Shown: piece after piece, positions 39,408 through 52,767 of the stretch
Layout of the letters: each line of letters begins with the position of its first letter
How positions within the stretch are numbered: the first letter of the stretch is position 1
Assembly (NCBI GenBank): GCA_027405735.1
Contig: JAPEHQ010000012.1
Span: 1,736,001 to 1,800,000 of the forward strand
Source: Mucor racemosus
Lineage: Eukaryota; Mucoromycota; Mucoromycetes; Mucorales; Mucoraceae
Length of the DNA: 64,000 nt
Direction: 5' to 3'
The notes under the pieces: generated by a model
Database searches by the model: none
Told to the model about the DNA's origin: nothing
Seen by the model: only the letters and a program-made list of their open reading frames with translations
Position numbers and translations under genes: made by a program

Positions 39408-40675
39408 AATAAAGTTGAATTTGTATCATCAGTAATACTATTTAACAAGCCTATATTTCTATATTTTTATATCACTGAATATATATATATATATATATAT
39501 ACATAGTCAGCTTTAAACAATCTACATTGTTGACCAAGAATTGTGATCACATTAATTTGAAAAAAGTCTTAATATTCAAGTTGAATAACAAGACAAGAAA
39601 AAACTTTACAACATTTTGCAAACAGATAGCATTATTTTTTAGTCGATTTGTAAATTTTACTTTGCTATACACTTGTTCTGAAATCACAGTTTATTAAACA
39701 TAGAAGAGATGGATTATGCTGGCATATAAAAATATTCATTCGAAAGTGGCCTTTGTTTATAAATTTTTAACTTCAATGCAATGTATCCTTCAAAGAAAGT
39801 CTTGATAATGAATTAAAGTGTGTAAAATATTTCATAGCAAATCGAAAACATATGCCTGTTACACATAAAACTTAAATGTATGACCTGTTTTGAGCAACAG
39901 GTACCGTTAAAACGGTTATTTCTGGTTTACGGAACATGATGTAGGAAGATTAGATAATATTTGATAGCCATATATCTTTTGGGGTATTTATTATAACTAG
40001 TGTTGCGTTAGCTTCCGAAGCAACATCTAATTCACCCCCATCAAATACAAATGGCACTGTTTGCATTGTTACTAATCAGCTCACTCTCATTTGTAAGCAT
40101 TATAGAAGTCAGGAAATTAAAACTTTAATTTGCCTTTTGTCGTACAAATTCTGCTGCTTTGATTAAATATATTGGCTAATTTACTTCCCCATATTGATTT
40201 TCCGTTAACATGGCACCTTGATTCATCAATACGGATCCATGTTACATGGCATTGGATCAATGATTATCATAATATCTTAGTTCAGCGATTTTTATGTAGA
40301 GCTGATTCATTGTCTCATCTAGTAATTATATCATAATTGATACAAATCAATTGATGTTATTTAAAAACCAAGTGTATACATCCGAAGTAAGATGTTGTAT
40401 AGAGATTGTAATGCAAAAATTATCATTAAAATATGTCAAATCCTAGGTTTTGACGTTTGAAGCATTTACATGTTACATGGCGGACATGGAAAGGCGCGGA
40501 CAAGTCGGCAAAGGCCGTTTACTGTGCTTTCAGCGCGCTTAGATCCACTTTTTAAGTTTATCCAGATAAGCATATTTTCAAAGCATATAAATACAGGCTT
40601 GAATTTTGTCATCGAGTTCTTGAATCACAAAATTTAACTCTTGATTTCACATTTGACCCAACCTTTCAGAAAAAA
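39408..40675. other. Intergenic
   Basis: Contains (TA)n at about 39479-39500 and, at 40460-40560, a GC-richer patch before the transporter promoter. No ORF of note. Confidence 0.5.
40586..40593 (+). promoter_or_regulatory. TATA box of the MFS transporter gene
   Basis: TATAAATA, 83 bp upstream of the start codon and 3' of a GC-richer patch; typical spacing for a regulated fungal promoter. Confidence 0.5.
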
Positions 40676-42313
40676 ATGGTAAATAAACCATCTACTCTGA
40701 AATCAGTGTTGATATCAAAATTATCTTTCAAGCCTCCAGTGGCCCAAGATCCTCGTACTTTTGGTTCCAAAACGAAAAATGTCATTTTGATTTGTGTAGG
40801 ATTATGTGCTAGTACTGCAGGTTTTGCTAGTACTATATACTTTCCAGGTAAAAATCCAGTTTGTTTTTTGATAATACACTTTAATCTAATCAGTCAACAA
40901 TTTGTAGGGTTGCCATATGTTACAGCCGATCTAAATGCACCATCCATTGCAACAACGCTGACAGCTGCGTTATACGTCTTAATGATGGGTATTGCTCCCG
41001 TGTTTTGGGCAATGATGTCTGACAATTGGCATGTAAGACGTATTATTCTCTTTGCGTCTATGGTGATTTTTGCTATAACATCATTAGGTTGTGCTTTTGT
41101 CAACAACATTTGGGGTTTAGTTGTATTACGATGTGTTCAAGCAATTGGTTCTTCTTGCGGTCAATCTGTTGGCGCTGGTGTTATTTCTGATTGTTATCCT
41201 ATAGAAGAGCGTGGTGCAGCATTTGGTAAATTTTTTTTTGGCTTGTTCTTTGGTCCATTATTAGGTCCCATTATCGGTGGTTTCTTGATTATGAGCGATC
41301 TCTCATGGCGTGCGACATTTTGGTTTTGTGTAGCATTTGCTGGTAGCATTGGTGCTGCATTATTCTTTTTCTTTCCAGAAACATTTCGAGACGACTTAAA
41401 ATGGGATAACTACGAAACATCTCTTGCAAGTACCCTTACTTTTGATGAGTCATACCAACCACCAGTACAAGATATGAATAGAGAAAAGACTAATGCTTCC
41501 AACCCCAATGATATTCAAGCTGATCATGTAACAACAAAAGAGAGCGAAATTGCCATTGAAAATGAATCTCAAAAAGGACAGCATCACCCTCTTGCGGCAT
41601 TTATCTTGTTAAAACACCCCTTTATTATGATTGCATCTCTTATTTCAGGAATCGCATTTGGTTGTATGTTTGCAATTGAAACACTTGTCCCTGATTTATA
41701 TGAAGAATACTATGGTTTCAACTCCTGGCAAACAGGTAAAGATGAGCCAGATTTAGTTATATTTACTCCTCTTGTATTAATTATAAATCCATAATAAGGT
41801 TTGAGTTATCTCGGTGCTGGTATTGGTAATTTGATTGGCTCTATAGTAGGCGGTTCATTATCTGATAGGCTGTTACTTCGCTCTCGCCGTCTTCGTGGTG
41901 GTCAAGCTGTTTGTGAAGATCGTTTAACTGCAAACATATGGCCTGCTTTTCTGTTCATTCCATTTGGTATCCTACTTTTCGGTTGGAGTATTGTAGGTGG
42001 TCTTAGCTTTTGGGCTCCTTTAATTGCCTTTGGCATTCAAACATTTGGCATGAATCAAGTAATGACAGCTACCTCTGCTTACATTGTCGATGCAACTCCA
42101 GGTTCAGGTGCTTCGGCTACTGCTTCCGCTAATCTTGTACGAATGGTTCTAGCTTGTATATTGACCCTTATTGTGAATCCTTTAGTTTCAGCAATCGGTG
42201 CTGGCTGGACCTGTGTGTTTTTGACTGGTCTGAGTGTCATTGCATTTGTTCTTTTGGTAATCCTTAAGATTTGGGGCCAAAAATTACGAAACTGGAGTGG
42301 CTTTAGAGATTAA
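40676..42313 (+). CDS. MFS transporter, DHA1 (drug/polyamine:H+ antiporter) type
   Basis: Proton-driven exporter of the major facilitator superfamily, probably in the plasma membrane. Three exons: 40676-40847, 40908-41735 and 41799-42313 (1,515 nt, 504 aa, frame kept). About 12 hydrophobic segments lie in two halves, separated by a charged loop around residues 240-300. Landmarks: IYFPGLPYVTADL in TM1-loop 1, MMSDNWHVRR in the TM2-3 loop (the position of the DRxGRR motif, here degenerate), RCVQAIGSSCGQSVGAGVISD in TM4-5 and GPLLGPIIGG (motif C-like, antiporter signature) in TM5-6; the TM8-9 loop has a clearer SDRLLLRSRR. The fungal Qdr/Aqr/Tpo/Dtr families share this pattern, so the substrate (drug, polyamine or weak acid) is not determined. 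Confidence 0.88.
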
Positions 42314-43380
42314 CTAAAGGAATACATGTATAATATTTGCAACGTTTAGTGTTTTTTATACATATTATATATTTTAATGTACAATAAATTGAAATACATT
42401 GCATTATACCATACTCATCCTTATTTTACATTCATTACAAATAATTTCAAGTAACGATGATAAAAAAGTTTCTTGCATATCGATGTCCCAGATCCTACTA
42501 GCCACATTTACTTGTTAAATCTCGGATCGTTTTTCCCTATTTCAGATAAAGTTTCTTGAACAATTAGTAAACTAGGGAAGCGGCCATCTAACGATATTTC
42601 TAAGCTTTAAATTTTTAGAAAACATTACCGGACAGCCCGGACGCGGTTGTTTAAATATTCCAAGCAGCTATAAGATGCAGGTATCGAAATTTCATACAAA
42701 AATTAAGGTTCGACTGTATTACTATTAATTATTCAAAGGCTTATTTTAAGTAAAGCATAAATACAATCTACAACGTTATTAGCCTAATAAGGGGTTTAAC
42801 TAGAAAAGTATAATTTGATACAACCGGATTCAAAAAAAAAGTCCATAAAATCACAAATTTAAAGGATTTATATGTAAAAGCACTACCGCCGACCTGTGCT
42901 GCACAAGATGATTGTGTTGTGTCCAGGTGGGCTGCACACTATACCCTGAGCTGTTGTTGTGCCCACTGAATATGGTTAAAAAGATAACAATATGCACATG
43001 GGCACAACAAAAGAAACTGCACACTAGCACAACCCTAAGACTGTATGTGCAGAATTATAGATTCTGTCCATGTGTATGACATTAATCCCATGTGTGTATA
43101 ATAGTAGAATTCCATAATTATCCCTATTTGTGCATAATAATAAAATATGACCATGAGCATAATGAGATGATTGTATGGGCTCAAATTGGTTTGTACATGA
43201 ATATCGTGCCGTTCTCAAAATTCCATTGCATTTTTTTACTGGAATGGGTTTTTAAATTGCATTTGCTTTTATTGATATAGATTATAGACAATAATACAAT
43301 TCAATACGTTGCTGATTTAGAGATGCAGAGCAATACATGCAAGAGCCAATATATTTACGATTATTATTATTTGTAAGTAT

Positions 43381-44038
43381 TGCAATAAAATTGAAGTAAT
43401 TTTATAAAAATGAAAAATAAAATAAAAAATAAAAGCGTTGATAAATACAATTATAGTCTTTCCTCGGTTTTATTGTGATTAAAAGAACTCTGAAGAAAAA
43501 GAATGATATCCTCATAAAGTATGCTATATTTATAGGAATTGTAAAATAATGGATATTTTTGTGTTGATGCCTATTTTACAGGTGTTCAATCAGAATGTCT
43601 TTTGTTGACATTCTTTTATAAGATACTTGGTTCAGATGTTGATACTTTGTTTGATATGATAGAATATCATTAGATGGATGCTGATCTTTCAACATTCCAA
43701 TTATAATTTAAAATGCAACTGAGCTTCTTTTTATGGGATGTGATTCCTTATTTATAATTATTGCAACTGCGATTTTATGAGCAGGAGTTTTGTAATATAT
43801 TATTAATGCAAAATAAGTACAGCTTTATATCATAGGTGTCGTGTTGTATAAGGTTGTATTTTTATCAGGAATACTTCCTTTTACAGGCACCAGCAATATA
43901 GAGTTTCCTCGTTATGCTTATTGGGATCTGATTGGAACTCAGTCCTTATGGAGCGAGATTCAGGTACGACATTGAGATCAGTTATTTTTTTAAATGACAT
44001 TGGCGACTTTGGTCTATAAAAGGTGTCATTTAATTGAA
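43381..44038 (-). mobile_element. Solo LTR of the 658-bp LTR family, reverse orientation
   Basis: Reverse complement of the LTR at 52062-52719, with many substitutions and exactly the same length (658 bp). Flanks AGTAT (43376-43380) and AATAT (44039-44043) look like a 5-bp target duplication with one mutation; copy 2 reads AAATATG at the empty site. Most likely made by LTR-LTR recombination of an old insertion. Confidence 0.88.
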
Positions 44039-44774
44039 AATATGTTTATAACTGTAATAATGTTTACAGCAACAACGCTTTTTGCTTGAGCATAAAATTA
44101 AATAACACTTACTGTTTAAATTTATATGCAAGCCAAATTTAAAGCTATAAATGTTACTTTATCACTCATAAAATTTAAACATATTAACCTTCTTTAAACT
44201 TACTATTTTGGTTTACGATTGTCAGCTGTAAAAAGATGATTTATTTTCAAGTATAGTTACGATCAAAACTATTATGGTTATTAGACAAGACATTAGGTTA
44301 TTCTTTTTTTTTTGTTTCTATATCATTTGAAACTTTATCACTTTTCTGGGAAATTTCATGGGTTTGTAGCCAGTTCTACTTTCTCATTGATTAGATATAA
44401 ATATTATTACCTTCGATTTGATCTGGTAATCAAAAAATACGTCCAACAATACAGTAGTAAATAATGATATTTCATCTTAAAATGTGTTTAAATGAAAACA
44501 TCAGTTTTTAATATAGACTGCTACATATATTAAAAACATTAGTTTCTTATTATGTTATTAGAATGCATATTCAGATAAAACAAAAGAATACCAGCTTGAT
44601 AGTCTGATATGCCTTATCAAACGGTAAACATCTCCTTGGAATATGAAAACAAAAAGAGAGAAACAACACACGTAGAAAAGGATTTTCAAGGCTTTATATT
44701 ATTTAGCGCAATTAAAACCCTGTTAAATTGCCCATTTCAGCCAATATAAAAGCAGCATTACAGCACATCAATCA

Positions 44775-45437
44775 TGTGCTGAACTAGGATACTATTTCCC
44801 CACATAAGAAATTAAATGTTATCTCACATAAAACCATGCTCTAATATTTCAATAGAGATAACATGAATTTAACAGTAAATACAGAAAGTATTAGTAATTT
44901 AACATATAAATAAAATAGACCGAATCATAAACAAAGCAAATTGATTCATAAAATAAGCTGAAGAAACACATAGATCAAAGTAAGGATTGCTCTATGCGGA
45001 TCATTAACAAATATGCCAAAAAACGGGCATTAAAAGACCGCCTTGATTATGTAAATCAAGAAGCTCAATATAAACTTTAAAATCACAAACAAACTAATTG
45101 ATTTACCAAAAAGAATAAACATATGGATATTGCATGAAGACAATGGAATCATGCTTCAATCATTTAATAAGTAGCATGATGATATATGTATGGAATGCAG
45201 CATTGTCTGATTCGCATGTTAAACATCACGGTTTGACAGAAGTCCTAAGTTGGTAATTCGGTTATTCCTAATTCTGATAGATCACTGACAGTTACGGTGC
45301 AACTCCCAGATATAACAAAAGCACAACTAATATAAATAGAGTAGAAATATAGACCTATTGCACACTATCCATTTTTTGAATACAGAAGGATTTAAACTGT
45401 ATCTTTTTTCAAAGCTTTTATTCTACATTTTACTGCA
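44775..45437 (+). repeat. 5' LTR of element 1
   Basis: 663 bp, TG...CA. A TATA box TATAAATA at 45331-45338 marks the likely promoter; transcription would start near 45355-45365. Confidence 0.93.
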
Positions 45438-45473
45438 TTTTTTACAGTTTACATCAATTATTGATTCTACCTT

Positions 45474-48400
45474 ATGTCTTCTATCGTCTCTGATTCTCCC
45501 TTGTCTCCCGAGCAACCTTTGTCTCCTGAACCCTTGGAGGAGTCTTTATTACCTTCTACTGCCATGTCGGTTGCTACTGAGAAGCTGAAGGACATGGAAA
45601 TCTCTCCTCCTCCTCCTACCGTAGATGAAGAAGATAAGCTTAGTACTACATCTGATCAAGAGATCTTGGAAGATGCTCGCCCTCCTGCACCTGTTTCTCA
45701 CAAAGAAATTTTGAAAAGAACTTTGCAAAAAAAGGAAAAAGTAAAGAAGGACTACCTTGAAGCAATGTGTAATTTGGAAACTGTTGCAGGGAATAAGAAA
45801 GCGAATGAACTTCGGGAAGTCTTATCAAACTTGGAATTGCACATCAAGACTTTGACTGCAGGTCTCAAGGCTACAAACTCAACAAGTAAATTGGCAATCT
45901 CTTCTGGGCTTAAGATTAGCAAAAGGGACCTCCCAAAGTTCCAGTTGGAGGATAGTAAGAGCAAGCCTTTTCCTCAAGAAGAAGTTTACAAATCCGTTGA
46001 TCACTTTTTAGGTGAATTTGAAAAAATTGTTTATTCGTCTGGGCAAGACATAAACGATGTATGGAAAAAATATATTCCTTTAACCCTGCCTTATGATCTT
46101 GACGACTGGATGAAGACAGTGGTCCTCAAATGTGTCTCTTGGTTGGAGGTCAAGTCCGTCTTTGCTAAGAAATTTGGCACTGTAATTTCCAAATTACACA
46201 AGAAGAGAGCCGTCATGACCATGGCTATTGAAGATGATGAAACGTTGGATGAATATTCCATTCGATTTTTCCGTACCGCAGGGGAAGCTGGCTACCATCG
46301 AGAAGACTCAACACTTGGAGATATCTTTCTACTTAGTCTTCCTGATGAGTGGCAGCTTAATATCTCAACTGTCTTGTTGTCGCGTACCCACCAGCAAGGA
46401 TGGACTCCTTCAGAAATCTCAACTGTTGCTCTCAATTTACTTGGAGAAAGAACGCCAGGTTCCTGGAATACCAGCCGTAAGTCAAGCAATCCTCCGTTGA
46501 AACGAAAGTTTCACTCTGAGAAGTCTGTCGCTGCTTCTGTGTCTTCTGGTGTGGATCTCACCTCTGAGTTGCCTAAAGCAAGGATGTTGGGGGAGAAAAA
46601 TAGGCCAAACCGCGCTACCAAGAACCCTGCTCCTTGCCGCCATTGCGGTCGTACTTGGCGCCATGGCCACACTTGTGAAGAATATCATGCTGCCAAGAAG
46701 CAAAAGTCTGCTTCTGTTTCCGTTTTGTCGGTCTCTTCTGCTTCTAAAAGTGAAGGAAATGAAAATGAAAATTTAGAAAATAGTATCAAGGAAATTTATG
46801 AAAATGGAGCATATCCTTGTAAGTCGAAAAAGACAAACAATAACAATAATATGAAACTAATAACACCTTTACTATTAAATAATAGGAGAGTAATTGGCAA
46901 AGTTGATCCTGGCTCTGATATTAGTTTTATAAATATTAAAATTTTAAATAAAGATTTCTCATCTATTAAAACAATCAAGACAAATGGTTACCTAAATTTC
47001 CTTTCAGTAAATGATAATAAACAAAACAGCTCTGTAACTAGAGTTGGTAAAACTGAGCCAATGGAAGTTACGTACACAAATAACATTAAATTTAAACATG
47101 AATTTGAGGTAATCGAATTTAATGATGAATTGTCAACTGAATTTGATGTCCTTCTTGGTATCGACATTCTCCCAAAATTAAATATCTATCTGAGTGGTGT
47201 AGCCTTTAAATGGCCTGATTCAGATAGAGAAAATGAATTGAAACAATTTGAAGACATAAATCATGATCCTGAAAATACGTTTAACCCTGAAAAAGCAGAT
47301 TATGGGACGCCAAGCGAAAGAAAGGAATTATTAGCTTTAATTCAACCAGCTTTGGAAAAAAACATTGCCATTCCTAGTGATTCTGCTTGTACTATGCCTG
47401 AATCAGTTGTAAAAATAAAAATAACAAATCCTAGCAATTGCTTTGTTCGTCAATACCCCTTAGCTGTTAATGCAAATGCCGAAATCAAGATACAACTGGA
47501 ACAATGGTTGAAAGATGGAATTGTTGAAATAACAAAACCTGATCCTACTTTCCATTCGCCTTTACTAGCTGTACCCAAACGTGATCCAGTTACTGGAAAA
47601 CAAACCAAATTAAGAATTTGTTGTGATTTGAGAAGAATCAACGCAGCAATATCTGACAATGATTGTCATGAAAACTTTGCCATTCCAAAAAATTCAGGAA
47701 ATATTTGGTAGAGTATCAGGTCGTGCTAATATAATAAGTGTTTTAGACCTAAAACAAGCGTATTTTGCATACCCTGTGTCACCTGAATCGAGACGTTGCC
47801 TCATATTTAGTCATAATAATATTACATATCAATGGGCTCGTGCACCTTTCGGATTGAAATTTCTAGTAAGCCAGTTCGTTTATAATATGTCAGTTTTATT
47901 CAATGGCATTGAACAAGAACTGAGAAATGAAGTAAAAAAAGTATATGTCAAAGAAAATAAAGATATTAGCAAAATTGACAGTGAATTCCAAGGTAGTCTG
48001 GAGCATTATGTCGATGATATTGTTCTCTTTTCTAAAGATGTACAAACACAAATTATCCTTATAAATTTAGTTGTAAATCGACTAACAAAAGTAAACCTCA
48101 GAATCAATATTGACAAGTGCTCTTTCTTCCAAACAAGTGTTTATTTGCTTGGCTTTGTAATCAGTAGAAATGTCACCAAAATTGATACCAGAAAATTATC
48201 TAACATTGATTCTTGGGAAATCCCAAAAACAACAAAACAAGTACGAAGCATTATGGGCATTATTTCTCACTTACGAGATTATTGTCCCATGTTGTCAAAG
48301 GTAGCTGCCCCAATTGATAGTCTACGAAACGAAAAAGACATCAAAAAGAAATGGACCCCGTTGCATACAGATCGACTCGAAAGAATAAAACGAATCTTAA

Positions 48401-50406
48401 TGTCTAATCAAATTTTATATGCACCTGAACCATCGCAACCGTATTATTTACAAACTGATGCAAGTGTACTTGGCATTTCGGCTTGTCTATTTCAAAAAGA
48501 TGAGTTTGATCGAATCAAACATATTGCATTTGCAAGTAGATCTCTTAATAGTGCAGAAAGAAATTGGTCGACTAATAGGAGAGAAACTGCTGCCATTGTA
48601 TATGGTTTCCAAAAGTATAAACCCTTACTATGGGGACACAATAATATAACTGTACTTTGTGATCACTTAGCCCTTACCTATTTGTTCACGTCGTCTACTC
48701 TAAATAGTACACTTCAAAGTTACTTGGAAATATTGGGTGAATTCAATTTCTCGGTATCACATATCAAAGGTATGGAAAATATCTTAGCTGATCGATTATC
48801 GAGATTGTACCCTGCCATTACTGAAGACGAAGAACTTGCTGATGAGCATGACCAGCAAATAAAAAAATTAGAAAAATTGATCCTGTTACGAAGAGCAAAA
48901 GGAGGAAACCAAGTTATAAAACAAAAGAAGGTGTACTCCAAGGATAAAAATCTAAATGTGCTTGCCGTCAAGATTAATAGTAAAGAATTTAAGGAAGCAA
49001 CCACTGACTACATTTGCCCACCTGAAAGTGATAGAATCCAAATAATTAAAGATGCGCATAAATTTGGCCATTTTGGAATATCAGCTTGTGTAAAGCAAAT
49101 TCAAACATATCATGGGCTGCACTGGAATTCTATATATAAAGATGTAAAAGAGGTGTTGTTGTCGTGTAAAGAGTGTGCAATGCATAATATAACCAAGAAA
49201 GGATTTAATCCATTGAAGAGTGTCGTATCGTATGAACCTTTTGAATTTATAGGACTCGACATGATTGGACCCTTACCCGTATCTGGGAAAGGAAATTGCT
49301 ATATCTTGGTTGTGGTTGATATTTGCACAAAATATATTATCGCTCGCCCAGCACCGAATAAACAAAGTGATACAATTGCTTCCTTGCTACTATCCATTTT
49401 TTCTGATTACGGTTGTAGTGTAAATGTCATTGTCAGCGATAATGCCCGCGAATTTCGCAATTCCTTGTCGTCTTATATCAATAAAGCATTAAATATTGAT
49501 ATGGTCTTTAGTACACCTTATTACCCCCAAGGGAATGGCCATAGCGAAAATGCGGTGAAAATAGTCATAAATACCCTACGAAAAATGTGCGGAAATGACA
49601 CATACAATTGGGATGATCGCTTACCTGTTGCTCAGTTGGTAATCAACATGAAAGTAAGAGACAGGACTGCAAGCACTCCATTTTCCCTAATGTACGCTCG
49701 ACAAGTGAACATTGACCCCAAAAGAAAAAATAGAAACAATCGAAAAGCATTAACACTTGAAGAATTGCAAAAACGTGCAGAAATCATGAATGACATTGTT
49801 TTTCCTGCTATACAACAGCGCACATTAGAATTAGCAAAGTTGTACAGCGATAAATTTAACAAAAAACATTATATACTTGAAAATATTCCCGTTGATACAC
49901 CTGTAATGGTACGATTGGCGGAAGGACGTGCTAATAAATTAGCTCCAATGTATGCAGGACCCTATGTTATAGTACGTCGCACCCAAGCAGGAAATTACGT
50001 TTTAAAAGACGATTCACATGAACTTCTCCATCGTGAATATACACCTTCTGAATTAAAAGTAGTTTCCCTTGATGAAACAGCTCTTGAAGAGAAAGTATAC
50101 GAAGTCGAGGAAATTCGCGACCACCGAACCTTATCAGATGGTACCACAGAATACTTGACTAAATGGAGTGGATATGGTGAAAGAGAAAATGATTGGCTCA
50201 CACCTGACTTGTTCTCCTCCCCCATCCCAATTTCAAATTACTGGAAGAAAATTAAGGATCTTCGTAACCGTGAAACTTTACGTAAAAGAATCAATAATAC
50301 TTCACCCAAAGATACTGAAATAGACTCTACAAATAATTCACGCAAAACTAAATCCTCATCAAATAGCACTTTCCGTCGCAACAAGCGTCCTAAAACTTCC
50401 AAGTAA
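45474..50406 (+). pseudogene. Gag-Pol of element 1, one frameshift
   Basis: A first ORF (45474-47711, 745 codons) carries Gag with a noncanonical knuckle (CRHCGRTWRHGHTC), protease (KVDPGSDISFI) and the first part of reverse transcriptase (LRICCDLRRINAAI). The frame is lost in a run of six A at 47687-47692 and continues in the +1 frame to 50406 with YVDD reverse transcriptase, RNase H, integrase (HHCC, then the D,D,E core with SDNAREF and GNGHSENAVK), the GPY/F region (KLAPMYAGPYVIVRR) and a chromodomain (VEEIRDHRT, EYLTKWSGY). The related element 2 has five A at the homologous place and one intact ORF, so this is a 1-bp insertion or a homopolymer sequencing error. Confidence 0.9.
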
Positions 50407-50530
50407 AAACGAAAAAAAAAAAAAAAAAAAAAAAAATAAATATTTTTTACTACTCCAAACAATAACTTTATAAAGAAATAGTTTCTCCAAATGTCGAATC
50501 TTCGGGTCAACTCAATGCTTGATTGAGTTT

Positions 50531-50542
50531 AGCGGGGGGGCA
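50531..50542 (+). other. Polypurine tract of element 1
   Basis: AGCGGGGGGGCA immediately upstream of the 3' LTR; plus-strand priming site. A run of 25 A follows the gag-pol stop at 50412-50436. Confidence 0.7.
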
Positions 50543-51205
50543 TGTGCTGAACTAGGATACTATTTCCCCACATAAGAAATTAAATGTTATCTCACATAAA
50601 ACCATGCTCTAATATTTCAATAGAGATAACATGAATTTAACAGTAAATACAGAAAGTATTAGTAATTTAACATATAAATAAAATAGACCGAATCATAAAC
50701 AAAGCAAATTGATTCATAAAATAAGCTGAAGAAACACATAGATCAAAGTAAGGATTGCTCTATGCGGATCATTAACAAATATGCCAAAAAACGGGCATTA
50801 AAAGACCGCCTTGATTATGTAAATCAAGAAGCTCAATATAAACTTTAAAATCACAAACAAACTAATTGATTTACCAAAAAGAATAAACATATGGATATTG
50901 CATGAAGACAATGGAATCATGCTTCAATCATTTAATAAGTAGCATGATGATATATGTATGGAATGCAGCATTGTCTGATTCGCATGTTAAACATCACGGT
51001 TTGACAGAAGTCCTAAGTTGGTAATTCGGTTATTCCTAATTCTGATAGATCACTGACAGTTACGGTGCAACTCCCAGATATAACAAAAGCACAACTAATA
51101 TAAATAGAGTAGAAATATAGACCTATTGCACACTATCCATTTTTTGAATAAAGAAGGATTTAAACTGTATCTTTTTTCAAAGCTTTTATTCTACATTTTA
51201 CTGCA
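50543..51205 (+). repeat. 3' LTR of element 1
   Basis: 663 bp, one difference from the 5' LTR; TATA box copy at 51099-51106. Confidence 0.93.
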
Positions 51206-52061
51206 AATCATAAAATAAACAAAATAAGGAATATCTGTTACCATAAAAACATACATTTTTCTACCAGAAAAACCGCCTGTCATATCATACATTCATTAAA
51301 AAATTGCAAAAGCAAGCCCGTAGAGCGACGCCGTAATTGAGCATAGCAAGATTGAACGGCTAAATCTCTTATATTATGGTATATCTAAGTTTTAGATACA
51401 AAAGTGTTTTTTTTATTTTTATTTTTCTTGTATTTGACCATGTACGGTCTGAAAATTCAGTTTTTGTAGCGGACATTTTTGGGACTCATTTTATCCTTAC
51501 CAACACTCATGATTTTGATCAAAAAACAGAAAAATCGAATTTTGATACCAAAATCAGCGTTTAAATATACTACATTGTGAGAGAAACTTGTAGCCATGAC
51601 TAATACACATTTTATAAAAGCTTAATATTAAATTTTAAGTAATGAAAATGTGTACTTTTGTCCCAAAAACAGATTTTTGGTTAAGAGGTTTTCATGTAAT
51701 AGTTTGCAATAAAAAGGTTTGTTATTTTTTAATGAGCAAATAGAGCGCTAGATTCTGTATATGTGTATATTTTTTATTTTTATAATTGATAGTATAATTG
51801 ACTATAAATTTGCAAAACCTGAAAAAAAAAATAAAAAAATGTCAAAATTGATGATCTGGACAAAAATAATTTTTGGAATTAATATTCCGCTTATAAGCCT
51901 TGTAAGTCTTAAAAATAAGAGATTTTATAATACTTGAGAACTTTTTCAAGAATTTATGATGCTGTATGCGCTTGGTTAAAGCTAATTACTGTAGTAAATG
52001 TTTATACATGTTAATATTGTGTGATAGTTTATTTGATAATAGTATAGTATTACTTTATAAT

Positions 52062-52719
52062 TGCAATGAAATGACACGTTTTATAGACCAAAGTTGCCAT
52101 TGTCATTTTAGAAAAATAACTGATCTCGATTCGTACCTGAATCTCGCTCCATAAGGACTGAGTTCCAATCAGATCCCAATAAGCATTACGAGGAAACTCT
52201 ATATTGCTGGTGCCTGTAAAAGGAAGTATTCCTGATCAAAATACAACCTTCTACAACACGACACCTATGATATAAAGCTGTACTTATGTTGCATTAATAA
52301 AATATTCCAAAACTCCTGCTCATAAAAACGCAGTTGCAGTAATTCTAGATAAGGAATCACATCCCATAAAAATAAGCTCAGTTGCATTTTAAATTATAAC
52401 TGGAATGTTGAAAGATCAACATCCATCTAATGATATTCTATCATATCAAACAAAGTATCAACATCTCAACCAAGTATCTTATAAAAGAATGTCAATAAAA
52501 GACATTATGATTGAACACCTGTAAAATAGGCATCAACACACAAACATCCACTATTTTACAATTCCTATAAATATAGCATACTTTATGAAGATATCATTCT
52601 TTTTCTTCAGATTTCTTTTAATCGCAATAAAACCGTGGAAAGACTATAATTGTATTTATCAACGCTTTTATTTTTTATTTTATTTTTTATTTTTATAAAA
52701 TTACTTCAATTTTATTGCA
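52062..52719 (+). repeat. First LTR of element 2 array
   Basis: 658 bp, TGCAATGAAA...TTTTATTGCA, TATA box TATAAATA at 52566-52573, which drives the downstream gag-pol. Confidence 0.92.
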
Positions 52720-52767
52720 TTTTTTACAATTAAATCAACCTATTTTTATTTACCTTAAAATTCAACA

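Larger units (their letters stand above)
44775..51205 (+). mobile_element. Ty3-type chromodomain LTR retrotransposon, element 1
   Basis: Complete element of 6,431 bp: 5' LTR 44775-45437, internal region with gag-pol, purine tract, 3' LTR 50543-51205. LTRs are 663 bp, start TG, end CA and differ at a single base (C at about 45382 in the 5' LTR, A in the 3' LTR). Target duplication AATCA at 44770-44774 and 51206-51210. The insertion is therefore recent. No tRNA-type primer site (TGG...) directly follows the 5' LTR, so priming may be of the self-primed Tf1 kind, but I could not show the pairing. Confidence 0.95.
42576..52061. repeat. Dispersed repeat family A, copy 3 (nested insertions)
   Basis: Matches copy 2 in order: 42576-43380 with 18998-19818, 44044-44769 with 19818-20540, and 51206-52061 with 20550-21840. 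It is split by a solo LTR (43381-44038), a full element (44775-51205) and the start of a tandem element (52062 onwards). The 3' part, including the dynein-like fragment, would lie beyond the array and outside the window. Confidence 0.8.

Noticed and set aside
47659..47711. Programmed frameshift between two overlapping pol ORFs of element 1
   Set aside because: The shift is +1 in the middle of reverse transcriptase, and the sister family has one continuous ORF with one A fewer. An indel or sequencing error is simpler.
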